Positions 7,846-14,701 of a DNA stretch of 29,202 bases are shown one piece after another. The notes under the pieces were generated by a model that saw nothing but the letters and a program-made list of their open reading frames with translations, made no database searches and was not told the origin of the DNA. Source of the stretch: Thalassospiraceae bacterium (GTDB lineage Bacteria > Pseudomonadota > Alphaproteobacteria > Rhodospirillales > Magnetovibrionaceae); assembly GCA_030638205.1 (NCBI GenBank), contig DAOWFB010000132.1, positions 1-29,202 of the forward strand, given 5' to 3'. Positions within the stretch are counted from its first letter, which is position 1, and each line of letters opens with the position of its first letter. The position numbers were made by a program, and so were the translations under genes.

Positions 7846-9291
7846 TTATTTCTCTGGACCATAGAATACAGTTTCCTGCTCTATTTCCATACCAGTTTTC
7901 AAATTAACCAGCACAAATTCTATCTCGTTGGATTTATTTTCCAAGTCTTCCAGCGGCATCCGCACAAAAACCCTGAATGTCCCAATGCTGTCGGGGCCAA
8001 CCTTGAGCACGACCTCACTGGCACCTTTATTTTCAATACCAATAACGTTAATAAGGGCACCTTTTAGTTCATCCGTCCGCAATACGTAGCTATTATCATG
8101 AGGTTCCATATTAAGAATCTTGAAAGTATAGCCGTTACGGATATCGCCGTTGGAAAGGGTGACAAACAATGGGGCGCGATCGCGCTGAATGTTTATTTCA
8201 ATTCGATCTCTGGTCGCCAGCGAAATAACCATGACACCCATTACCGCAGCAAGAGTTACCAGATAAGCAAGAATCCGTGGACGGAAAAAACGTTTCTTTG
8301 CCGGCTTGCCTTCGGCCCGTGAAAGTTGATTGGAAATTGAATCGTAAGCAATAAGGTTCGCGGGTCGGCCAAGTTTTTCCATTATTGAATTACAGGCATC
8401 AATACAAAGCGCACAGCCGATGCAGGTAAACTGCTGACCAAGACGGATATCGGTTCCGGTTGGACACACGTTTACGCAAAGATCACAATCAACGCAATCG
8501 CCCAGATTGTTATTGATGTCTTTTTGCTTTGCCTTGCCCCGTGGTTCGCCGCGCCATTCTTCGTAGGTAACCAGCAAAGAATCCTCATCAAACATTGAGC
8601 CCTGAAAACGTGGCCATGGGCACATATAAATACACACCTGTTCCCGCGCCCACCCCGCCAGCAGATATGTAAAACCGGCAAATAACGCGACAAACCCATA
8701 AAGCGTGGTGGATGCGGTACCGTTCAGTAAATTTATTGCAGCAGTGGGTGCATCTACAAAATAAAAAATCCATGCCCCGCCGGTAAGCAGAGAAATAACA
8801 ATCCAGAGAAAATGTTTGGTAACTTTCTTGCCCGCTTTTGATACGGTTAGTGGGCCACTATCCAACTTTATCCGCTTATTGCGATCACCCTCTATCAGGC
8901 GCTCAGCCCACAGGAACAAATCAGTCCATACTGTTTGCGGGCAGGTAAAGCCACACCACACACGCCCAGCCAACGCGGTGGCCAAAAATAGCCCAACCGC
9001 ACCCAAAATTAAAATTCCCGTCAGGTAATAAACTTCCTGCGCCCAAATTTCGATATCAAAAAAGTACCCTCGTCGCGCCGCCATATCGAGCAGCACCGCC
9101 TGATTGGGCACAGTTGGCCCGCGATCCCACCTAATCCAGGGAACAATATAATAAAAACCCAATAACGCACCCAGCACCATCCATTTTAATCGACGAAAGG
9201 TCCCTGCAATGCGTTGCGGATAGACCTTTAGGTGCTTGGAATAAAGCGATTCGTTAACTTGCTGTTTTTTGTTATCCGGTTCGCCATTCAT
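7846..9291 (-). CDS. ccoG: Cytochrome c oxidase accessory protein CcoG (FixG, polyferredoxin / cupric reductase)
   Basis: Membrane polyferredoxin of the cbb3 assembly set; family members are implicated in reducing Cu(II) to Cu(I) for the CcoI pathway. It is 481 residues with about five membrane helices. Cysteine motifs in order are CGFTCPQTVWTDLFLWAERL, CIYMCPWPRFQ, a 4Fe-4S motif CVDCDLCVNVCPTGTDIR and a second CIGCALCIDACNSIMEKLG. The C-terminal 130 residues form the periplasmic FixG_C immunoglobulin-like domain. The first of four genes in ccoGHIS, it is separated from ccoP by 79 bases that hold a hairpin. Full length and intact. Confidence 0.96.
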   Translation of the reverse strand: MNGEPDNKKQQVNESLYSKHLKVYPQRIAGTFRRLKWMVLGALLGFYYIVPWIRWDRGPTVPNQAVLLDMAARRGYFFDIEIWAQEVYYLTGILILGAVGLFLATALAGRVWCGFTCPQTVWTDLFLWAERLIEGDRNKRIKLDSGPLTVSKAGKKVTKHFLWIVISLLTGGAWIFYFVDAPTAAINLLNGTASTTLYGFVALFAGFTYLLAGWAREQVCIYMCPWPRFQGSMFDEDSLLVTYEEWRGEPRGKAKQKDINNNLGDCVDCDLCVNVCPTGTDIRLGQQFTCIGCALCIDACNSIMEKLGRPANLIAYDSISNQLSRAEGKPAKKRFFRPRILAYLVTLAAVMGVMVISLATRDRIEINIQRDRAPLFVTLSNGDIRNGYTFKILNMEPHDNSYVLRTDELKGALINVIGIENKGASEVVLKVGPDSIGTFRVFVRMPLEDLENKSNEIEFVLVNLKTGMEIEQETVFYGPEK

Positions 9292-9309
9292 TTGTTTTGC
9301 CTAAAGCAA

Positions 9310-9344
9310 GGGGGCGGTACCAAAAAAATTCGGTTACCACCCCC
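9310..9344 (-). promoter_or_regulatory. Intercistronic hairpin between ccoP and ccoG
   Basis: On the minus strand GGGGGTGGTAACC pairs with GGTACCGCCCCC (one G-U pair and one bulged A) around an A/T-rich loop. The sequence after the stem is not a U-run, so it is unlikely to be a strong terminator. It could set the 3' end or stability of the ccoNOQP message relative to ccoGHIS. Confidence 0.55.
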
Positions 9345-9370
9345 AATATTAATTAAGAAATAGAACTTTG

Positions 9371-10234
9371 TTATTGCCCACCACCTAATGAGTGAACATA
9401 AACACTGACCTGCTTAATGGAAACATCGTCTAAACGATCCACCCATGCCGGCATGACACCGTGTTTTGGCGCACCAATTTGCGACATGATGTTTTGCTTA
9501 CTTTTGCCATAAATCCAGATGCCATCGCTCAAGCGTGGAGCACCCATGCTTTGCATGCCTTCACCATTTTCACCATGACAACCTGCACATTCTTCAGCAA
9601 AAACTTCTGTCCCACGTTCTGCAGATGTATTATCTGTTGCACCGCCTGACAGCGATAAAACATATTCTGCCACATCGGATATTTGGCTACCTGAAAGCAT
9701 ATCATCACCAAAGTTTGGCATTTCGCCCAAGCGCGCATCATCGTGGGTTGAACGGATGCCATAACTTATCGTGGTATAAATATCACCTACCGCGCCACCC
9801 CAGAGCCAATCATCATCAGCCAAAACCGGATAAGAGCTAATGCCGGAACCAGAAGCACCATGACACGGCGCACAATTTTCGGCAAAAATAGCTCGCCCAC
9901 CGGCCATGGCATAATTCAAAAGTTCTGAATCCTTTGATATTTCCTCGACCGAAAGGGCGGAAAATTTGTCCGTCCATACCATGCGCGATTCATCGCGGGC
10001 TTCAAGCTCTTTTGTTAACTCAGCCCGTGATGAATAACCAATAACACCTTCTGTATAACCGCTAAGTGTTGGCCATGCGGGATAAACAATCCAATAACCA
10101 ATGGACCATATTATGGATACATAAAAAGTATAAAGCCACCAACGCGGCAAAGGCGTGTTTAGCTCTTTAATGCCATCCCATTCGTGACCGGTTGTTTCAC
10201 GGCCACTAATGGCGTCTTTTTCAATTTCCGCCAT
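9371..10234 (-). CDS. ccoP: cbb3-type cytochrome c oxidase subunit III CcoP (dihaem)
   Basis: Membrane-anchored dihaem cytochrome c that passes electrons from soluble cytochromes to CcoO and CcoN. It is 287 residues from the chosen start. One N-terminal helix (PRWWLYTFYVSIIWSIGYW) is followed by the CcoP hallmark IVYPAWP. Haem-binding sites are CAPCH at 121-125 and CAGCH at 216-220. I chose the ATG at 10234, eight bases after GGAGG. An in-frame ATG at 10258 would add eight residues (MMKTEEWA) made from ribosome-binding-site codons. The chosen start lies inside the 3' end of ccoQ (14-base overlap), so the two are coupled. Confidence 0.96.
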   Translation of the reverse strand: MAEIEKDAISGRETTGHEWDGIKELNTPLPRWWLYTFYVSIIWSIGYWIVYPAWPTLSGYTEGVIGYSSRAELTKELEARDESRMVWTDKFSALSVEEISKDSELLNYAMAGGRAIFAENCAPCHGASGSGISSYPVLADDDWLWGGAVGDIYTTISYGIRSTHDDARLGEMPNFGDDMLSGSQISDVAEYVLSLSGGATDNTSAERGTEVFAEECAGCHGENGEGMQSMGAPRLSDGIWIYGKSKQNIMSQIGAPKHGVMPAWVDRLDDVSIKQVSVYVHSLGGGQ

Positions 10235-10400
10235 GGCCCATTCCTCCGTTTTCATCATCCTTAAAAATCATTTTTGCATCTTCTTCGAAGCGCTTTTTGT
10301 TTTTTGGACGTAAGGCCCAAAAAATAATAAAAGCAAAAAGAAGTATCAGCCACACTACCCAGCTCGATCTGGCCATTTCTGAAATTGTTGTAATATCCAT
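10221..10400 (-). CDS. ccoQ: cbb3-type cytochrome oxidase subunit CcoQ
   Basis: Small membrane subunit that stabilises cbb3 oxidase. Reading leftward from the ATG at 10400 gives 59 codons and a TGA ending at 10221. The protein has one membrane helix (SSWVVWLILLFAFIIFWAL) followed by the CcoQ-typical RPKNKKRFEEDAK, then an acidic stretch and a glycine/histidine tail (ENGGMGHGGN). A strong AGGGGG lies six bases before the ATG. The last 14 bases overlap the ccoP start region; the Gly-rich tail is encoded by the ccoP ribosome-binding site. Position between ccoO and ccoP is canonical. Confidence 0.93.
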   Translation of the reverse strand: MDITTISEMARSSWVVWLILLFAFIIFWALRPKNKKRFEEDAKMIFKDDENGGMGHGGN

Positions 10401-10409
10401 TTCAGCCCC

Positions 10410-11135
10410 CTATCGCTCAATTGATTTGGCATCAACGCTGGAAAAATCAACCAGCGTACCAAGCATCTGTAGGTAAGCAACCAGAGCGTCCATTTCGGTT
10501 AGTTGATTTGGATTTCCATCAAAATCACCCAACGGAACTTTTGGATAGCGCCTTTGCAACCCTTCAACATCGCCGTCTCCGTCATCACCTGTGGCTTGGG
10601 TGTTTAAATCTTCTATTGCCTTGGCAACTTGTTCGTCGCTATAAGGCACGCCAACTGCACGCAGGGTTTTTAAATGTTCGCCTGCGTTGTCAAAATCAAG
10701 CGGGGTTGTTGCCATAAATGAATATCCCGGCATAACTGATTCCGGTACCACGGCACGCGGATTTATCAAATGTTCCGTATGCCATTCATTGGAATATTTA
10801 CCGCCAACACGGGCCAAATCAGGCCCGGTGCGTTTTGATCCCCATTGAAATGGGTGGTCATACATGCTTTCGGCTGCCAATGAATAATGTCCGTAACGTT
10901 CTGCTTCGTCTCTGAATGGACGGATCATTTGGCTGTGACAGAGGTAACAACCTTCACGGATATATATGTTACGCCCGGCTTGTTCCAGCGGGGTGTAGGG
11001 GCGCATCCCATCAACCTTTTCGATGGTGTTTTCGATGGTATAAAGCGGCACAATTTGCACCAACCCACCGATGGATACGGTAATCAAAATAGCAATGGAA
11101 AGAAGGATTGCGTTGCGTTCGAGAAGTGATTGCAT
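10410..11135 (-). CDS. ccoO: cbb3-type cytochrome c oxidase subunit II CcoO (monohaem)
   Basis: Monohaem cytochrome c subunit that relays electrons from CcoP to the CcoN active site. It is 241 residues. The N-terminal anchor (ILLSIAILITVSIGGLVQIVP) is followed by RPYTPLEQAGRNIYIREGC and the haem site CYLCH at 63-67, then SQMIRPFRDEAERYGHYS and QWGSKRTGPDLARVGGKYS, all highly conserved in CcoO. I chose the ATG at 11135, preceded by AAGGAAGGG. The open frame extends 32 codons further upstream into ccoN, but that extension is low-complexity overlap with the ccoN 3' end. The gap to ccoN is 17 bases and to ccoQ 9 bases. Confidence 0.96.
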   Translation of the reverse strand: MQSLLERNAILLSIAILITVSIGGLVQIVPLYTIENTIEKVDGMRPYTPLEQAGRNIYIREGCYLCHSQMIRPFRDEAERYGHYSLAAESMYDHPFQWGSKRTGPDLARVGGKYSNEWHTEHLINPRAVVPESVMPGYSFMATTPLDFDNAGEHLKTLRAVGVPYSDEQVAKAIEDLNTQATGDDGDGDVEGLQRRYPKVPLGDFDGNPNQLTEMDALVAYLQMLGTLVDFSSVDAKSIER

Positions 11136-11152
11136 TGTTCTATTCCCTTCCT

Positions 11153-12607
11153 TTAATTGCCAGCACTGGACGCGGATGGCGCCAGAGCAATGGGTTCTTC
11201 GTCGCGGGTTTTGCCATGGGCGGTCATCCACAAGTTATAAACCATGATCAACGCACCGATCAGGAACAACACGCCACCGGTGGCACGAATTACATAATAT
11301 GGATGCATTGCTTCAACCGTTTCGATAAACGAATACTGCAAGAACCCAAGCGCATCATAAGTTCGCCACATCAACCCCTGCATAATGCCGGAAATCCACA
11401 TGGATGTTATGTAGAGCACAATACCCATGGTTGCGAACCAGAAATGCAGGTTCGCCAAACGCAGGGAATAAAGCCGTTCGCGATTCCACAATTTTGGAAC
11501 TAGGAAGTAAAGCGCACCAAAGCTAACCAGCGCATTCCAACCAAGCGCAGCGGAGTGAACATGGCCGATGGTCCAATCGGTGTAATGGCTAAGCGAATTA
11601 ACCACCTTGATTGCCATTAGCGGGCCTTCAAACGTGCTCATGCCGTAAAAACCGACAGAGGTAACAAGGAAACGCAACACAGGATCGGTGCGCAGCTTAT
11701 CCCACGCGCCAGATAACGTCATGATGCCGTTGATCATGCCACCCCACGATGGCATCCACAGCATGATAGAGAACGTCATGCCAAGGGTCTGCGCCCAATC
11801 GGGCAATGCGGTGTAATGCAGGTGATGAGGCCCCGCCCAAACATAAAGAAAGGTAATTGCCCAAAAATGAATTACCGACAGGCGATAGGAATAAACCGGA
11901 CGATTGGCCTGTTTAGGAATGAAATAATACATCATGCCGAGGAAACCGGCGGTTAGGAAAAACCCAACCGCATTATGCCCATACCACCACTGGGTCATGG
12001 CATCGCGTACGCCCGCCCAAGCAATATAGCTCTTAGCACCCATCCACGATACCGGCAGCGCCACGTTGTTGACTATATGAAGCATGGCAACGGTAATTAT
12101 AAAGGCGAGAAAAAACCAGTTAGCTACATATATATGTGATTCTTTTCGGGTAACCAGCGTGCCCGCAAACACAACCAGGTACATTACCCATATAACCGTA
12201 AGCCAAATATCGGCGTACCATTCTGGTTCGGCATATTCCTTGCTCTGGGTAACGCCAAGCACGTAGCCCAACGCCGCCATGACAATAAATATTTGGTAGC
12301 CCCAAAAAACCATGTTGGCCAGCGTTGGCCCGCCAAACAATGTAACCCGGCTGGTGCGTTGCACTATATAAAGAGAGGATCCAATAAGAATATTTCCGCC
12401 AAAGGCAAAAACAACCGCAGACGTATGAACCGGGCGCAAGCGGCCAAAGCTGGTCCATTCTAAATCAAGGTTAAGAACTGGATAAGCTAGCTGAAAGGCT
12501 ATAAGTATGCCGACGGAAAACCCGACTATGCCCCAAAAACTTGCCGCTATGACGAATTTGCGTACAACCTCATCATTATAAGTCGGCACTGCTATTGCTT
12601 GGTTCAT
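11153..12607 (-). CDS. ccoN: cbb3-type cytochrome c oxidase subunit I CcoN
   Basis: Catalytic subunit of the high-affinity cbb3 oxidase: reduces O2 to water at a haem b3-CuB centre and pumps protons. It is 484 residues with about twelve membrane helices. Metal-ligand regions are visible: RPVHTSAVVFAFGGN near residue 58 (low-spin haem His), WWYGHNAVGFFLTAGF (CuB His), GPHHLHYT (the adjacent His pair), IGHVHSAALGWNALVSFG, and RLANLHFWFATMG near the C-terminus. The ATG at 12607 has GGGAG about eight bases upstream. First gene of ccoNOQP; its promoter region holds the FNR/FixK box at 12762-12775. Confidence 0.97.
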   Translation of the reverse strand: MNQAIAVPTYNDEVVRKFVIAASFWGIVGFSVGILIAFQLAYPVLNLDLEWTSFGRLRPVHTSAVVFAFGGNILIGSSLYIVQRTSRVTLFGGPTLANMVFWGYQIFIVMAALGYVLGVTQSKEYAEPEWYADIWLTVIWVMYLVVFAGTLVTRKESHIYVANWFFLAFIITVAMLHIVNNVALPVSWMGAKSYIAWAGVRDAMTQWWYGHNAVGFFLTAGFLGMMYYFIPKQANRPVYSYRLSVIHFWAITFLYVWAGPHHLHYTALPDWAQTLGMTFSIMLWMPSWGGMINGIMTLSGAWDKLRTDPVLRFLVTSVGFYGMSTFEGPLMAIKVVNSLSHYTDWTIGHVHSAALGWNALVSFGALYFLVPKLWNRERLYSLRLANLHFWFATMGIVLYITSMWISGIMQGLMWRTYDALGFLQYSFIETVEAMHPYYVIRATGGVLFLIGALIMVYNLWMTAHGKTRDEEPIALAPSASSAGN

Positions 12608-12733
12608 GAATGGTCTCCCTCGACAGATAAATGGCCCCCCTTCAGCATAGGTGCCACATCGACAAATTTCATTATTTCATTAACTGCATATTTTGCATGT
12701 AATAATATTAGTATTAATTTATTATAATTACAA

Positions 12734-12739
12734 TTTGTA
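12734..12739 (-). promoter_or_regulatory. Putative -10 element of the ccoN promoter
   Basis: On the minus strand this reads TACAAA, a 4/6 match to TATAAT. With a start point near 12727, the FNR/FixK box centre (12768.5) would be about 41.5 bases upstream, the classic class II activator position. It leaves a 5' leader of about 120 bases. The position is inferred from spacing only. Confidence 0.4.
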
Positions 12740-12761
12740 ACCCTCGGGGCAGCAGTTGGGT

Positions 12762-12775
12762 TTGACATAAGTCAA
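12762..12775. promoter_or_regulatory. FNR/FixK-type operator in the ccoN-safE divergent promoter
   Basis: TTGACATAAGTCAA, a perfect inverted repeat TTGAC-N4-GTCAA. It fits the alphaproteobacterial FnrL/FixK consensus TTGA(T/C)-N4-(A/G)TCAA. It lies 154 bases before ccoN and 57 bases before the divergent TauE/SafE gene. Both sides have a plausible -10 (TACAAA at 12734-12739 leftward, TATAAA at 12795-12800 rightward), so one dimer could activate both directions under low oxygen. Confidence 0.8.
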
Positions 12776-12794
12776 ATGTACTAAAATTGCAATT

Positions 12795-12800
12795 TATAAA
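12795..12800 (+). promoter_or_regulatory. Putative -10 element of the rightward TauE/SafE promoter
   Basis: TATAAA, 5/6 match to the sigma-70 -10 hexamer. The centre of the FNR/FixK box would lie about 38-41 bases upstream of a start near 12807-12810. No good -35 is seen, as expected for an activator-dependent promoter. Spacing inference only. Confidence 0.4.
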
Positions 12801-12832
12801 AATAACTGCGAAATATCTGGAGTGCAGGCGCA

Positions 12833-13612
12833 ATGGAACAAGACCCAGCACTTACCCACCTATTCGCCGCAGGGCTTGCTTATTGCCAGACCACGGCTAT
12901 GGAAAACTCCACCACACTTATCAGCCTGTTTTTGGCAGGGCTTGCCGGCAGCGCTACCCATTGTGCAGGCATGTGTGGCCCATTTGTGTTGTCGCAAGTT
13001 ACGGCTCGATTGAAAAATATCCCCGCATCTGAAATGCACGAATTTCATCGTTTAAAAGGGGCGGCTTTGGCTCCGTATCATTTTGGTCGCCTGACTACTT
13101 ATATGGTGCTGGGCGGGGCGGCATCTTTTTTGACGGGCGGTATTTTTGATCTAATGAACCTTGGTTGGGTTGCCGCCATTTTACTTATTTTCGCAGCATT
13201 GTTTTTTGCCGGATATGCCCTGCAACGATTGGGGTTATCCCTGCCCCATATTTTTAACAGAAATGAACAGGCAGGTAATGGCTTGCTGGCACGCAAGATA
13301 AATAAAATTTCGCATCCGCTTTTTTCTAACCCAACGGGATGGCGCGGATATGGGCTTGGCCTAACGCTGGGGTTTCTTCCCTGCGGCCTTCTTTACGGCG
13401 CACTGGCCGCAGCATCGGCACCCGGCAATGTTGTGGCAGGTATTTTTGCCATGGGCGCGTTTGGACTTGGCACCATGCCCGCCCTGCTCGGCATTGGTTT
13501 TTCCGGCCATGTGGCAGGTGGACGCTGGTTAAGCGTTACACACTGGCTGGCACCTATGTTGCTTTTAATTAATTCTGCGGTGTTGCTGTTTATGGCGTGG
13601 CGATTGCTTTAA
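12833..13612 (+). CDS. TauE/SafE-type (DsbD_2 / COG2836-like) membrane protein linked to cbb3 oxidase genes
   Basis: Polytopic membrane protein of 259 residues, about six helices. The core begins LISLFLAGLAGSATHCAGMCGPFVLSQ near residues 28-54, with the His-Cys and Cys-Gly-Pro signature of this family. A second half-repeat carries LGFLPCGLLYGALAAAS near 180-196. Relatives often neighbour cco genes and are annotated sulfite exporter, UreH-like or cytochrome biogenesis proteins; a role in copper or thiol handling for oxidase assembly is plausible but unproven. The ATG at 12833 has GGAG about ten bases upstream; an alternative in-frame ATG at 12899 would give a more typical start. It is divergent from ccoN and shares the FNR/FixK box. 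Its last 173 bases recur at 13928-14100. Confidence 0.88.
   Translation: MEQDPALTHLFAAGLAYCQTTAMENSTTLISLFLAGLAGSATHCAGMCGPFVLSQVTARLKNIPASEMHEFHRLKGAALAPYHFGRLTTYMVLGGAASFLTGGIFDLMNLGWVAAILLIFAALFFAGYALQRLGLSLPHIFNRNEQAGNGLLARKINKISHPLFSNPTGWRGYGLGLTLGFLPCGLLYGALAAASAPGNVVAGIFAMGAFGLGTMPALLGIGFSGHVAGGRWLSVTHWLAPMLLLINSAVLLFMAWRLL
13434..13606 (+). repeat. Direct repeat, copy 1 (3' end of the TauE/SafE gene)
   Basis: This 173-base segment encodes the last 57-58 residues of the TauE/SafE-type protein. It recurs at 13928-14100 with four mismatches (about 97.7% identical). Here it is part of an intact gene, so this is probably the parental copy. Confidence 0.95.
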
Positions 13613-13623
13613 TGACTATTTAA

Positions 13624-13637
13624 GTGATTGGCATCAC
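13624..13637. promoter_or_regulatory. FNR/CRP-superfamily-like palindrome upstream of a microprotein ORF
   Basis: GTGATTGGCATCAC reads GTGAT-N4-ATCAC; with flanks it is AGTGA-N6-TCACT. It is symmetric but differs from the FNR consensus TTGAT-N4-ATCAA at the outermost base of each arm. It lies 12 bases after the TauE/SafE stop and about 160 bases before the 26-codon ORF at 13799. It could bind an FNR/DNR/CRP-family regulator; the match alone is not proof. Confidence 0.4.
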
Positions 13638-13798
13638 TGCGCCACAGCACTGGTTATGGCAAAATCATAATCATCAATAAATGAGCTAATTCTGAACGAA
13701 AATTGAATTTCATATTCAGCGTTAATTCAGACGCGGACATATACAACAGTGTTTATATTTAATGCATTGCAGCACCACATTAATAAAGGATTTTAGCT

Positions 13799-13879
13799 AT
13801 GTTTCATCGTACAGATTTTGCCCTATGGGCAGTTGCAATCTCATGGGTGCTAATTGGGATTAGCGATAAAATAGCCTAA
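13799..13879 (+). CDS. 26-residue single-helix membrane microprotein (hypothetical)
   Basis: ATG at 13799 to TAA at 13879. The translation runs MFHRTDFALWAVAISWVLIG and then ISDKIA. A charged start (HRTD) is followed by one hydrophobic stretch of about 16 residues and a short polar tail. AAAGGA lies nine bases before the ATG. The size and plan resemble accessory microproteins of terminal oxidases such as CydX or CcoM, but I see no specific similarity. It sits next to an FNR-controlled cbb3 locus and behind an FNR-like palindrome. It could be a real oxidase-associated peptide or a chance ORF in disturbed DNA. Confidence 0.45.
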   Translation: MFHRTDFALWAVAISWVLIGISDKIA

Positions 13880-13927
13880 AGCTTATAAAGCAAAATGGGT
13901 GACCCTTTTTAAAATGGTTGCGGGGGA

Positions 13928-14100
13928 TGGCAGGTATTTTTGCCATGGGCGCGTTTGGACTTGGCACCATGCCCGCCCTGCTCGGCATTGGTTTTTCCGG
14001 CCATGTGGCAGGTGGACGCTGGCTAAGTGTTACACACTGGCTGGCACCTATGTTGCTTTTAATTAATTCTGCGGTGTTGCTGTTTACGGCATGGCGATTG
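13928..14100 (+). repeat. Direct repeat, copy 2 (orphan 3' fragment of the TauE/SafE gene)
   Basis: Near-identical copy of 13434-13606 with four base changes: two in TGG-CTA-AGT (synonymous), one giving Thr for Met (ACG for ATG), and one synonymous GCA. The frame is open but has no proper gene start. It ends abruptly at 14100 and runs into IS-like sequence. It is a partial duplication, probably left by an insertion-sequence rearrangement. Confidence 0.92.
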
Positions 14101-14106
14101 ATATAA
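13928..14106 (+). pseudogene. Truncated duplicate of the TauE/SafE gene C-terminus
   Basis: The frame of the second repeat copy encodes the C-terminal membrane segment (AGIFAMGAFGLGTMPALLG ... FTAWRLI) and stops at 14104-14106. It lacks the N-terminal four helices and both cysteine signatures, so it cannot be a functional transporter by itself. An in-frame ATG at 13918 without a clear ribosome-binding site would give 62 residues. Confidence 0.85.
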
Positions 14107-14129
14107 AGAATTTACTTAAAAAAATAGGT

Positions 14130-14489
14130 GCAAAGAAGCTTAGGCAAGATGATGTGTTGCAAGCGTTGACGGATTTGTTTGTCGAACGCAGCGTGCCGGA
14201 TCATATTCGTTCGGACAACGGCAGCGAATTCACGGCCCGGATCGCTCGCGAATGGCTGGGCCGGATCGAGAGGTGAATACGCTCTATATCGAGCCGGGCA
14301 GCCCATGAGAGAGCGGCTACAACGAAAGCTTCAATGGCAAGCGCTGTAGCGAAACGCTTAATGTAGAATGGTTCTAAATAACCAAGAAATCCCAAGTTAT
14401 CATCAATACTTATTCTTAAACATTACAATCATATCCGTCCGCACCATGCCCTCAACACAAAGCCGTCGATTCCAGAAATTCTACCATAA
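14130..14489 (+). mobile_element. Decayed IS3-family insertion sequence (transposase OrfB remnant)
   Basis: Only the C-terminal part of the DDE integrase-core transposase remains, split over frames. Fragments in order: DDVLQALTDLFVERSVPDHI, then RSDNGSEFTARIAREWLGRI, frameshift near 14270, NTLYIEPGSP, a nonsense TGA at 14306-14308 where Trp is expected, ESGYNESFNGKRCSETLNVE, a nonsense TAA at 14375-14377, TKKSQVIINTY, a frameshift near 14416, then KHYNHIRPHHALNTKPSIPE and a TAA at 14487-14489. SDNG and NESFNG contain the second Asp and the Glu of the DDE triad. The N-terminal half, OrfA and clear inverted ends are not seen. It directly follows the orphan repeat copy, implicating it in that duplication. 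Confidence 0.85.
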
Positions 14490-14701
14490 GGTGGTACATA
14501 TAAGGAGGGCTAGACAATTACACACATTGAAGTAAGTTATATTTCTTTCCATACTTGAGAGAATGTTCGATAAAAAATAAAGGGTTGGGGTTGTCTGCGC
14601 AGGTATTCATTACGTTTTGTATCGTCGCAGTGAACTACATCCAAAAACAATATAATCAATCGAATATAAATTGAATTTACACTAAGGGAGAATTTTTTAT
14701 T
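14490..14701 (+). promoter_or_regulatory. Upstream region of the Liv-type operon
   Basis: No gene is supported here. TATAAT at 14651-14656 is a perfect -10 hexamer about 45 bases before the ATG; a GTGAAC at 14630-14635 is a poor -35 with 15-base spacing. AAGGGAGA lies before the ATG as a ribosome-binding site with a long A/T spacer. The left part (14490-14520) may be the IS outer end. Confidence 0.4.

Noticed and set aside
13895..13913. AAAATGGGTGACCCTTTTT as a terminator
   Set aside because: The inner stem allows only a one-base loop, so a stable hairpin is unlikely; it may instead be an IS-associated end.
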